Below, in pieces: positions 1 through 15,837 of a stretch of DNA of 64,000 nt. The notes under the pieces are model-generated. The model was not told the DNA's origin and made no database searches. It worked only from the letters and a program-made list of their open reading frames with translations. The position numbers and the translations under genes are program-made. The stretch is from Paulownia fortunei (taxonomy: Eukaryota; Streptophyta; Magnoliopsida; Lamiales; Paulowniaceae), in assembly GCA_019321725.1 (NCBI GenBank), contig JAGSPU010000052.1, positions 62,001-126,000 on the forward strand. Direction: 5' to 3'. How positions within the stretch are numbered: the first letter of the stretch is position 1; every line of letters begins with the position of its first letter.

Positions 1-589
1 TCGCCAGATTACTTCTGCAAATATTTTCTTTTATTCTATTTGTAATATTTTGATGTATAAGTTTTGATAAACATGTTTTTTCGAAGGATTTGAAATACAG
101 ATTATAAATTAATCAAAGACCATGTGTCTATGAATGAATAATGAGTATTTGTAGCGGTTAACAATCTAATAGAAATAAATTCACAACTAATCAAGTTGAA
201 GGATGATGACTTAAATTACATATAATGAACATTTGAATAATATGTGTGTTAATGGGAATAATACATCTACGTAAATAATTAATAGAGATAAAAGAGAGAG
301 AATTCTCCTTCACAAAACAGAAACTAGGAATTAAGAATATATAGGTATTGGCCAATTAATTGTGAAGTGCAAAATATAAAATTCAAGAAATTGACCATTT
401 ATTTTCCTATTCCTATTATTAATATGAAACAAAAAAGAAGCTTAAAACGTGCATTATTTACTTATATTAATTTTCGTCATCACCTTATATAAAAGTTTTG
501 AATTGATTAAAAAATAAATACCATGATAATTGAAAGAGATTATTTCATTGGAGTTAATATTTGCTAAAGCATGATATCATCTCTTACAT
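1..589. other. AT-rich intergenic, nothing recognised
   Basis: AT-rich sequence with stops in all frames. I see no conserved coding signal, RNA gene or clear repeat here. Confidence 0.5.
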
Positions 590-1248
590 ATGGATTTTTG
601 CATGGTGATTAGGATGGATTTTTCAACCGATAGTGATGAAATTTTACTAACATTGCAAGAGATTGTATCAGAAAGTGTAACCTTCCTAACTACACTTTTT
701 GAATATTTTCGACATCATAAACATGAAAGAGCTAACTATCAATATAGAGTGCACAAGCAATACAATATAGTGTCTAAAATTCCAAAGCAAGTAAATCACT
801 TGAAAGATCTTATTTAAATTAGTGATTCAAATTGTCTAAACAACTTGAGAATGAGTAGGAATACACTTGGTCGATTGTGCTGCCTTCCTACAAAATGTAG
901 GTGGACTAGTGTCAAATAGAAATGTAGGGATCAGCGAACAACTAGCTATGTTCATCACTGTGCTTGCCCATATCAAGCACAGGTTGTATAGTTGGATTTG
1001 ATTATAACAGAACAGGTTGTACAGTTAATAAGCATTTCAATGCTGTGCTTAATGCCATAATAAACTTCATCCTTTGTTGCTTGTGGATCCTAAGCCTACT
1101 ACTGAGGATTAGTAAGCATTTCAATGCTGTACTTAATGCCATAATAAAGTTTTATCCTTTGTTGCTTGCGGATCCTAAGCCTATTATTGCTTGTGGATCC
1201 TAAGCCTATTACTGAGAATTGTACGTATGAGAGGTGGAAATGGTTCAA
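590..1248 (+). pseudogene. PIF/Harbinger (ALP1-like) transposase remnant
   Basis: Read across frames, this stretch gives the N-terminal part of a plant PIF/Harbinger transposase or ALP1-like protein. In order: an 'RMSRNTLGRLC' helix (about 850-885), 'QNVGGL' then 'EQLAMFITVLAH' (about 890-975), 'NKHFNAVLNAI' (about 1027-1065), 'LLLADPKPI' (about 1160-1185) and 'NCTYERWKWFK' at 1218-1248, followed by GTAATT that resembles the intron found at this place in the family. The DDE nuclease half is absent. An in-frame TAA follows the LKDLI segment, there is a frameshift near 890 and a stop near 1010, and an 84-bp internal tandem duplication. It is a dead fragment. Known: these families are domesticated or mobile DDE enzymes. 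Inferred: family identity, from motif order. Confidence 0.65.
1030..1200. repeat. 84-bp tandem duplication inside the Harbinger remnant
   Basis: The stretch beginning 'aagcatttcaatgctg' at 1030 recurs at 1114 with few mismatches (unit about 84 bp). A partial third copy of its last part ('ggatcctaagcct') lies near 1183. Both copies encode the same NKHFNAVLNAI-type segment, so the duplication arose within the old transposase. Confidence 0.8.
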
Positions 1249-1959
1249 GGTAATTACTTTACCATATATTTAATCTTTGTGATCACTATTTGTATGGTCT
1301 CTAGGTGTTTATGTTTGTATTTCTATGATTACGGATAAACTTTAGAAACAATCGCTGAACAGATTACATGCGAGCAACAGAAGGCATTTGGTCATATGTC
1401 CAAAGGCCAGCGTATGGGCAGGGTCATTAATCCAAACCCATAAGCAAATAACAGTGGGTTATGAATTAGCAAAGCAAAGCCATGTTACTTGTTCAGAAGC
1501 ATAAACACAGAGTTTTTGGACAAATGGTTCTAGGATCCACCATTTTCAATGAGATTGATTTCCCCTCTGGATTATTTTGACAGCACAGGAGAAATCCATT
1601 TCCGAGAACGCCACGCTTTACACTATTGAGGGTAATGTGCTTCCAGTTACATGGCAACAGGTATATAATCATCAAGATAAAAAGAGTTGAAATCCAGCAA
1701 TTCCAACAAATACATCAAACTGTTTTGAGTACAAAACCACCAAACACATTACTCTCCCCAGCCTTTCCCCAGTACCCTGTTTGGCATTGGGCTTGTAGAA
1801 AATGATATTGACCAATGTAAATAAATCAAAGCCATATGTAGGAAACTAGTTTCAATTAGTAAAAAGAAGCCATCTATAACAGGCATTGTTCTGATTGATT
1901 GACCACCTTGCAATGACCACTCAAAAAGAAGGAAAGCACAAACTATAAAACACAACATT
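1249..1959. other. Spacer and 3' flank of GAR1
   Basis: About 700 bases with no supported gene. The part nearest 1960 is probably the 3'UTR of the minus-strand GAR1 gene. Short open frames here lack conserved motifs. Confidence 0.4.
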
Positions 1960-3527
1960 CTATGAGCGTCCTCTACCCCTGAATCCACCACCACGACCAC
2001 CACCTCGAAAACCACCTCTACCACCTCTAGGAGCACCCCTTCCGCGAAATCCGCCACCACCTCCACGACCACCTCTTCCACCCCCACGTCCTCCCCCTCT
2101 TGCAGCTTGGTTGTCCTCTGCAAAAATAATGTGACATCAAAATACAAGTGGGATATGCATATAAATAGAGGAAATAGAGCTGTAGCTGGATTGTTATAAC
2201 TGAAGGAACAATATGACATTGTCACACATGAATCTATCAGCTAATGTTGAAATAACAATCTCTGTGCCTAATCTTTTAGAGCATATCAAGAGGGAGAAGG
2301 GGACCGAGACACGCAACAAAATATCAAGAAACAATGACAAAGTTAAGGATTATAAGTGCTTGTCTACAATAATAACTTTGATATGCATCAAATATATCAA
2401 GTGAAAACATCAGGACATGCTGACTATGTTAAGGAGTATAAATCTTTGTTAAGAATTATATCAGTGGAATGCAACAAATCCGTCCTCCAAAAACTCAAAA
2501 CAACACAACAATATCCATCCTGAAGAAAGGTGTAGCCCACATCGAAGCAAGTATTCATGACAAACACCTAGGCAGACTTCTAGCAACATGAGGTCGTGAA
2601 TTAGGCTTTTACTCGGCCACACATCCACGAGCCATCTCAAATATGTAACATTAATGTTTTCCAGTTAAGAGGGTCTAACTGCAGAAATGGAACAAGCAAC
2701 CTAATGCATTCTCTTTCACTTTCGCTTGAAATTCCATCAGGTGTATGAATCTACAGTTCTCCATAAAAGTAAATATTATATTCCCATATGAGAACAGATA
2801 GGAATTAAAATTGTTTCCTTGTATGAAGAATCAAATTGAAATTCTCATCATTCACACAATATGATTATGTCCGCATCAACAAATCATATTCCACCCGCTA
2901 TGGTTCTTAAATGCCTTGCAACACATTCAATTTATCGTAAATAATCAGGAAATGCAAAAGTCTTGAACTTTAACAAGAAATATTAATTACCGAAGGTGCT
3001 TCAGCCAAGTACATAAATTGCAGAGTAAACTTGATGTCAGAAAACAAGAGCTCAATAAACATACTTGGGCTGCGGAAGAAATCTTGAAGTGGCAAAAGCT
3101 TAGCCGGGTCAATGAAGAACTTATCACCCGCAGAAATAAGATGTTGCCACAATGCCCTCCATCATCTTAATCGAAAAATACTACAATACCACAAGAAAAG
3201 GCATAGTAAGAAAGTAGGAAAGCAACTTGTCATACACTCGGAAGGAATAAAAACTGCAAAGAATACCAAACAATTAGAGGGAGCACTCACAGACTCATTT
3301 ATGGGGCGAAAAATTTCGTCTACTTTACCAATCTGGGTCTTGTTCTGAAGGTAAATAGGTGCATTAAAGTACGGTATTTTCTCATTCGAAAGCTTTGTGA
3401 CAGCATCTCCCTCACAAGCATGAACAAATGTCGAAATCTCTTCAAAAATCGAAACATTTTATCAAAAGGTGCTACTTTATAGCACATTTGCGAGTAAATG
3501 CATATAATAGTGTGTGCAGGTATATAA

Positions 3528-3570
<43 letters not shown>

Positions 3571-3763
3571 GTAGAGAGAGGGCAGACCAACGACTTCGGA
3601 AGGAGGGCCCTTCGTCGCGGCGCTTCGTCGCGAGGGCCACGGCCGCCCCACCGAAACGACCCGCCACCACCGCCGAAGACCGCCACCACGAAGCGGCCGC
3701 CACGCCCAGCCGGCCGTCTCTGCCACCCCTGAAGCCTCCGCCGCGTCCCCTGGGAGGTCTCAT
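1960..3763 (-). CDS. GAR1: GAR1, H/ACA snoRNP complex subunit 1 (frameshifted as sequenced)
   Basis: GAR1 is the nucleolar RNA-binding subunit of H/ACA snoRNPs, which pseudouridylate rRNA. I model four exons: 3588-3763, 3291-3439, 3065-3180 and 1960-2117, all with GT-AG borders. The start '[14 protein letters not shown]' opens an N-terminal RGG region. The exon 1/2 join gives '[15 protein letters not shown]', followed by '[16 protein letters not shown]' and '[12 protein letters not shown]'. Exon 3 gives '[12 protein letters not shown]' and '[14 protein letters not shown]'. Exon 4 is a glycine/arginine-rich tail (RGG repeats, ending GRGRS). Two one-base insertions break the frame: in the GGGCCC run near 3608 and the AAA (plus strand) at 3134-3136. 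The exon 1 RGG stretch reads best in another frame between these breaks. Intron 1 holds a GA microsatellite. Total exon length is 599 nt, two over a multiple of three. It is either a recent pseudogene or a good gene with consensus errors. Confidence 0.9.
3532..3567. repeat. (GA)n microsatellite in GAR1 intron 1
   Basis: About 18 uninterrupted GA units (CT on the gene strand), inside the first intron of GAR1. Confidence 0.95.
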
Positions 3764-3798
3764 CTTCTTCTTTACAGTTCAATCGGAAAGGTCGGAGC

Positions 3799-3936
3799 TT
3801 AGGGTTTAGGGTTTTAATTAGAAGGACCAATATCTGTCCTGACTAGTTTGCTGGCTTGCCTTCAGAACTGTTATTGGGCCAGTAGATGCCAACGTTAGGT
3901 CTGGGTCCAATTACTCAGGTACATCCAACAAGCCCA
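3799..3936 (-). promoter_or_regulatory. GAR1 promoter: telo-box plus Site II motifs
   Basis: On the gene strand a double telo-box (AAACCCTAAACCCTAA) lies at 3799-3814, about 36 bp upstream of the ATG. Site II motifs (TGGGCC/T or complement) lie at 3875-3880 and 3931-3936. This pair is typical of plant promoters for ribosomal-protein and ribosome-biogenesis genes, which fits GAR1. Function is inferred from motif content only. Confidence 0.65.
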
Positions 3937-4670
3937 GCATACTGGACAGTCGGAGTTAAAAGATTGCTAATTAAAAGGCCAACGTCCATTTGACTTTTTA
4001 TGGTTTAATTCTCTGAAAGAAAGATATGTGTGTGTGCGAGAGAGAGGATTGACACGATATATTTTTTTCAAAGTACATGCTAAATTATTAAAAGGTCAAC
4101 CAATCTCCTAAAACTATAAACAAGAAAAAGAGGAGGATCTCTTGATTCTCTTCAGCTTCAACTTACTGCGGTGCAACTCAAAAAATTGGCCCAAACAAGC
4201 CCAACACCCATCAATGTGGCCATGAACAAATAACAGATAAAAGATATGCTTTATATTGTTAATGCAAACTCAATTATTTTCTCAGACTGCAGCATTGGCT
4301 TCGATAATTAATTTCCATCAGATGGTGAATTGTTTAAGCACCAACTAATTATTCCCTAAGCATATCATGGGCAAGATTGTAACCTTTATATAAACACTAG
4401 CAGTATGTTCCAACATACTTGAATAGATTAAGAAGAAGAATATCCTTCACGATACAATTCATGTGAAGATTAAATCATATTGGAACTGCTAAAAAGTAAC
4501 AGTGAAGCCAAAAACTGAAGAAATTAAGGTGGTGCGCCTAAAATAGCAGCAGCAGGATGGAAGGAGATAATTAATAGCTAGGGATGTGTCAATTTATTTG
4601 ATGCCATCCCTCTTTTTATTGAACAAAACTTCCCAAGTCTCAAAACACATACTAGTATGTTATAAATGTG
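3937..4670. other. Intergenic between GAR1 and GDH
   Basis: About 730 bases, AT-rich. Contains distal GAR1 promoter and the presumed GDH 3'UTR (directly below 4671). No gene recognised. Confidence 0.4.
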
Positions 4671-9117
<4,447 letters not shown>

Positions 9118-10395
9118 ACAGAATTTGCAACAAAGAAAAATAACAAGCAAACAGGAAGGAAATAATAAGAATGAGAATCAGTTCCTCTGTCAGGAATATT
9201 GGCTTGCTAGCTGAGCCCAAATCCAAAGTCTTGGGACACCCATATATATATATATATATATACATTCTTGTACGTTGTGTGTGTGTGTACTTAATTAGTG
9301 TACAATACTTGGTGGATAAAAATTATGATGACGATGATGCTTGGTGGCCAGCAGAAAATTAAAAATTGTGATTGTGATGTATTATGCCATGAGAATAGGA
9401 ATATGAATAATTGAATATGATTCGTTATTTGATTCTCGCACTATTAGCAGTATTAGTGAGTGAGTGAGTGTGTGTCCCTGCCTTGGTACCTCCTATAAAC
9501 ATCAGCAGAATCAGCTGCATCAACTTTCTTTAATTAGTTTCCACTCCACTTACAAGGGCTTATTGCTTGTTGCTTGTACTCCAGTATGCTCGTTCAGTTT
9601 CCACACAAAAGAAAAGAAAAGAAAAGAATAAAATGCTTCTAGTTACTAGTATTTTCAGACGTGGAACCCCAAACCCTTTTGTCTCTCAAACATACTGCGG
9701 CTGGTAACTGAATCTGACGCGATTCCCACCAATTCCCTCTTATAATTACTAATTACTTGCCCTCTTCCAAGCACGTTTCGCATTCATTAATCTCTCACTA
9801 CTTGTCTTTTTTCTCCTATTTTACTTAAACCCTATTTCCTTGTTCCAACTTTCCCTAATATCTATATAGTACTAGCTGACTTATGTGTATCTTTTAGGAT
9901 ATGATTCCATCAATTGATTTTATTACCTATTCTCAGAACTAAACTTGTAACTGAAGCTGAATTACGGAGAGAAAAGCGAATTCCATTATATCACCATCAC
10001 TAGTTTTCCACTTTCCTCTTTTTTTTTTTTTTTCCCTCTCTTCTTTATAGGTAGTAATACCAGGACAAAATTGTGATCAAAAGCGGCCCTTGAAGATGAT
10101 GAGTGGTGTTATCCTCCACCTACTTTTGGTTATATTTTTTGAATATAAGTTTATAAATTATATATATATATATATATATTCCTTAAAAAAAAAAAAAATA
10201 TTGAACATGGCTACCATTGACATGTCTTCTAATATTTTATTTTTCACAAAATAGGACACTTGACAATTATTCATAAACACTTTTGATATCATGCATTGGT
10301 GTAACACATATTGTACAATTATATCAATAATCCACGATCAGTGACCGCCAACTTTTTCCAATATTGGGGAATAGGTCTAATTCCGATTCCAATTC
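9118..10395. other. Intergenic spacer with simple repeats
   Basis: Upstream of the GDH promoter. Contains (TA)n near 9240-9262, an AAAAG-type repeat at about 9607-9629, a T-run near 10020 and (TA)n near 10159-10180. No gene recognised. Confidence 0.5.
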
Positions 10396-10853
10396 TATTG
10401 AAGTTTTGGAATAGAACAAGAATGTAAGACAAAGAAAACAGAGGAAAGTTTTTGGGTTGGAGGTATGCACTACTTTCCTTTAAGGTTTTATTTGCCCTCA
10501 CTTTTCAAAGTTGCTAAAGAGTTTCATGGCAAATTACCCCCAAGATACAAACAAATCTTGAATTCTATATCACAAAATAATATTGAATTCATAACTTAAA
10601 GTGAAAAAAAAAATAAAAATTTGAAAACATTTAAATAGAAATAAAATACTTAAAATGAAGCAATGCATCCTTTCATGAATTAATGCAACTTTTCCTTCAA
10701 AAGATGTCTTTTCATTTCAATACTTTTCAAATTATAACTGAAATTTAGTTTTTCAATTTGAATTTGAAATGTGCATTCAAAAGGTTACATCTAATAAAAA
10801 ATGAGTAGAAAACTCATCAGTGGTAACTTTGTTTAATTTATCAATATATTACA
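10396..10853 (-). repeat. 3' LTR of the copia element
   Basis: About 458 bp, similar over its length to 15375-15837, with scattered substitutions and small indels. The outer boundary in element orientation begins TGTAAT, preceded by a purine-rich tract (polypurine-tract-like) near 10854-10872. Confidence 0.75.
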
Positions 10854-13800
10854 ATATCTCTTTTAATTCTCCACTAGATTGTAATATGTTCCAAAATAAT
10901 GATAAACTTATACATACAAAAAGGTATCTTTCGATTTTAACCTTTAATTAGTGAAGACAATTCAAAGTATTTACAAGATAATAATGTGCTTTGTATTAAA
11001 CTTTGTCTCTTAAGTAAATACTGGAAATGCATCACATATGAGCTATCTTTAGATTTCAAGTTATGTTCTAATTATTTAGCACTATTTCGGCGTTGTGCTC
11101 CATCTCGGATTCATAAACACTTACAAAACTAAACCACGGTCTTGTTAGAAATTAGAAACGACACAATTTCTTGTGTTCATTTATGTGGAAATTCAAATTA
11201 TGTCTCTAGCTACTTTGTGACTTGAATTTCATTAAGAGTTCATACTCATCCTCCACACGTAGCTAATTGCACTAAACATCTTGGAAGACACTAATAAAAT
11301 TTTGGTGCTAACGATCACATAACAATAACTTGTTCTTACCCATTTAACTATGGAATAGTGGTAACTATTACATAATTGGGGTTACCATTACTAGTGATTC
11401 TTTCAAAGAAAGGTTTCAGTCCCATTCCACTGGATGTTTCTTGACTAAATCTCTTGAAAGACCTTCCGTAAAGGATCTGTTAGATTTTAATTTGTCTAAA
11501 TCTCTTGTAAGACCTTTGTTAAAGAATATGCTTAGATTTTTATTGTCCTAACATAAACAATATTAATAACTCAATCAGTTATTAGTTGCTTTATATATTC
11601 ATATTTTAAGCTAATATATCTAGATTTTTCATTATAAATTTTGTTGTAAGCTCTAGACAATGTAGCTTGACTATCACAATACAAAGAAATAGATGGCTCG
11701 TTGTGGCCACAACTTTATATCAATTAGTAGATTTCTCAGTCATTCTGTTTCTTTGTCTGCAGCAGCAAGAGCTATAAATTCACTCTCCATTGTAGAGTGA
11801 GTTATACAAGTTTGTTTCTTGGAAGCCCAAGATATGGCTTCTCCTGCAATTGTAAAAATTCATCCTGAAGTAGATTTATAATCACTTACATTAGTTATCC
11901 AACTAGCATCCAAGTATCCTTATAGCATATTATGAGATAATCATTATAAAATAAGTCCATATTTATGGTTCTTTTAAGATAACCAAGTATCATTCCAATA
12001 GCGTTTCAATGCTCAATACTTGGGTTACTTGTAAACCTAGACATTTTGCTCACTGAAAATGCAATGCTAGTCTTGTACAATGTGTGGCATATATCAAACT
12101 ACCAATTACACTTGCATATTCTAGTTGTGTTATTGCTTGTCCTGAATTTTTCAACAATTTAATACTAGAATCAATAAAGTATTAGCTTTTTAAATTTTAA
12201 ATGATTAAATTTAATAAGCACCTTCTCAATATAATGAGATTGACATAATGGATAACCCCCACTATGTTTCTTAATTTTTACACCTAAGATAGTATCTACT
12301 TTATCAAGATCTTTCATCTTGAATTGTGAATTTAGATACTTCTTAATATGATGTACCCCTTGCATATTAGTTCCAAAAATGAGCAAGTCATCAACATATA
12401 AGCATAGAATCACACCAAAATCATTTGTAAAATTAGAATATTTGCACTTATCTGCATTATTATGCTTGAAAGAATCAAACTTTCATGCCATTGTTTTGGT
12501 ATTGTTTTAATCTATAAAGTGATTTTACTTACAAAATATTTTTCTCATTTCCAGGCAATATAAACCCTTCGAGTTGTTTCATATATATTTCTTCATCTAA
12601 GTCACTATCTAGAAAAGCTGTCTTTATATCCATTTGATGCACATACAAGCTATGTATTGAAGTAATAACAAATAGCACTCTTATAGATGTTAATCTAGTT
12701 ACCGGAGCATATGTATCAAAATAGTCTATACCATATTTTTGTGTAAACCCTTTGGCTACCAATCTAGTTTGAAAGTTTGTATAGACCCATCAGTATTATA
12801 CTTTCTTCTAAATACCCATTTATTGCTTATTGGTTTTGATATCAAAGGAAGATCAATGAAAATCCAAGTTTGATTAGATATTATTGAATCTATTTCATCA
12901 TTTATAGCCTCTCTCCAAAAGGAGGCATCTCTCTATGACATGACTTCACTAAATATCTTTGAATCTTCTTCTATATTAAGCACTAAAGGTATTTTATTAA
13001 GTATACCATTTCTATCTCCTTCAGCCAAAAATGTTAAAGCTTGAGATGAAATAAAATTGAAGCTAAGTGTTTTTCCTTTCTTTTACATTGACTTCTCCTT
13101 GGTTCAAAAAATATCATAGACTCTTTTCTTTTATTGTTTATAGAGGTATTACGAGCATTATCATCTTGATTACTATTTGATTCTAAATTTATTGTAGAAT
13201 CAACACTAAATTTATTTTCAATAAATTCAACATCTCTTGATTCCACAATTACATTGGAATCTAGATTCAATAATCTATAGGCTTTGGAATTTTTAGTATA
13301 TCCAACAAAAATATATTTAATTCCCCTTGTACCTAACTTTGACAAGTTAGAATCAGGCACTTTATAAAAGGCCAAACAACCCCATACTCTTACATACATC
13401 AAGTTTGGTTTTTTTGCTTTCCATAATTCATATGGAGAAACATGAGTTTTCATGGATGTTATCCTATTATAAACATGGCATGCAGTAAGTAAAGCTTCCC
13501 CCAATAAATTATTTGGTAATTTAGCATTAAGAAGCATAGAATTAATTATGTCTGTAAAGTTTCTATTTTTTTTCAACCAAAGCATTTTGTTGAGGAGTAA
13601 AAGGAGTTGTCTTTTAGTGAATAATGACATGCTCTTCACAAAAAATATCAAACTCATTTGAAAAATATTTATCACCTCTATCACTTCTAGTACTTTGATT
13701 TTTCTATCTTTTGATTTTTCAACTTTAAAGTTTAAACTTTTCAAAAATTTCATCTTTTGTTCTCAATAAATATACACAAGTATATCTAGAGCAATCATCA

Positions 13801-15374
13801 ATAAAAATGATAAAGTATATTTGTCCTCCTCTTATTAAGTTACCATTAAATCCACAAATGTCAGTATAGATAATATTTAATATTTGTGTATTTCTTTCAC
13901 CTTTTGGAAAGGGCTTTTTATTTAATTTTGCTTGTAAACAAATTTCACATTTATCAAACTTTACATCTTTACAATTTATCAAGTCATGTTTAGACATGTA
14001 TTTTAAAGACCTAAAATTTAAATATGATAAGCGAGGATGCCAAATATTAAAGGAATTAATAGCATAAATATAATTCATCACTTTATTATTATCAATGCTA
14101 AGCTTGTACATACTATCACAAGAATCCTTTTCTTACAAACTCTCCATTCTTAGTCACAATACATGTATTGCTTCAAGTACAACTTTTAGGCCATTTTTAC
14201 ACCATGAGACTTACAGATTCAAGATCTTCCTAATATTGGGAATATGATAAACATTGGTTAAGATCAATTTCTATTGAGAAGAAAATTTGATTTCAACATT
14301 TCTTTTTCCAACAACCATTGCAACAGCATAATTCTCCCTAGGAATCATTTATCCTTCATTTTCCACTTCATATGACGAGAATAACTTCTTGTCATTGTAG
14401 ACATGAATAGTAGCTCCAGAATCAAGCGACCAATCATATGACTTAGTTTGCAATGACCATTCCAATTTTCATTTTAGAAATCACATATTTCTTCAATTTT
14501 CTTTTCAACAACATTTGCCTTATTGACATTAACTTCTTCCCTCTTCTTCTTATACCTACAGTCATTTATTCGATGCCTTTTCTTTCCACAATTAAAACAA
14601 GATCCAGAGAACTTTCTCTAATCATTGCCAGACCTTTTGCATTTCTTGTCATTATTGACTTTAAAAATTCTTTTTGAACTTACTAGCTTTAGCAACATGA
14701 ACCTTGGAAAAATTAACAATTTTATTCTTAGAATAATGAGACATCTCTCTTCTTCTATCCTTAAGTATTTTTGCAATAATTTCTCCAAAGTTATGTCATC
14801 TCTCCTGTGGAGGAGTTTCTTTCTAAAATCATTTCAACTTTGAGGCAATTTAACAATGATAGCCCCCACTTGGAATGCTTCAGAAATTTCAACTTTTAAT
14901 TCTGGAAACTTTGTAACAATGACTTGAAACTCACGTATTTGATCAAGAACGGACTTGGTATCAAACATAACAAGCTCTAGATATTTTATTAGAAGAAATT
15001 TGTCCGTACTTTCTTTCTCAGTTTTGTATTTATACTCTAGTGTTTCCATATCTCTATTGGTGATTCCATTGAGTTGTAGAGATCATAAAGCCTATCGGAG
15101 AGAGTGTTGAGAATATGTCCATGGTATATCACCATGTCATCTGTTCATTTCTTTCTAGCGGCCTTGACTTTATCCGAATCATTCTCTTTTCAGCTCCGAA
15201 AGAGGCTCCAATTTGGATCAAAAACATAGGTGATTTGAGGACAACGAGTAGAAAAAATAATTTTCTTTCCAGTGGGTGAAGTTGGAGCCATCAAATCGAT
15301 CAAGTTGAACATTTGGATTCAGAAAAGATGTCATATTCTTTTCAGCTTCCATTGTAAAATAAAACCTTAAAGAT

Positions 15375-15837
15375 TGTTGAAGTATTTTGGAATAGAACAA
15401 GAATGTAAGGCAAAGAAAACATAGGAAAGTTTTTGGATTTGAGACGTATAGGCTACTTTCCTTTCAAGTTTTATTTGCCATCACTTCTCAAAGTTTGTTG
15501 AAGAGTTTTATGGCAAATTACCCCAAGAAAACAACAAATCTTGAATTAAATATCTAGCAACAATATTGAATTCCAGAACTTACGTAAAATTAAAAATAAA
15601 AATCTAGAAACATTTAAATAGAAATAAGGTACTTGAAATGAAGCAATGCATCAATTAATGCAATTTTTCCTTCGAGAGATATCTTTTCATTTCAAGACAT
15701 CTCTTTAAATTATAACTGAAATTCAATTTTTTTCAATTTCAATCTAAAATATTCATTCAAAAGGTTGCACCTGTTCATAAAAAATCGAGCAGAAAATTCA
15801 TCAATACTAATTATGTTTCATTTATCAATATATGACA
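15375..15837 (-). repeat. 5' LTR of the copia element
   Basis: About 463 bp. In element orientation it starts TGTCAT and ends CTTCAACA. It is diverged from the 3' LTR, so the insertion is old. Shared landmarks include 'ttttggaatagaacaagaat' and 'gaagcaatgcat'. Confidence 0.75.

Larger units (their letters stand above)
10396..15837 (-). mobile_element. Degenerate Ty1/copia LTR retrotransposon
   Basis: Two diverged direct repeats (10396-10853 and 15375-15837) flank a minus-strand internal region in copia order. Gag starts near 15352 ('MEAEKN', then 'RFDGSNFTHWKEN'). A protease 'DWSLDSGATIH' lies near 14430. GAG-pre-integrase and integrase core ('LSYLNFRSL', 'IYTDICGFNG', 'IDDCSRYTCVYLL') lie at about 13730-14100, and the integrase C-terminal part ('VWGCLAFYKV', 'IFVGYTKNSKAYR') at about 13200-13400. 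Reverse transcriptase 'MDIKTAFLDSDLDEEIYMKQ' is at about 12560-12640 and the 'YVDD' box near 12395. RNase H ('CDSQATLSRAYN') is near 11660. Protease-integrase-RT order defines copia. Many stops and frameshifts mean it is inactive. I saw no canonical initiator-Met primer site and no matching target duplication. Confidence 0.9.
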
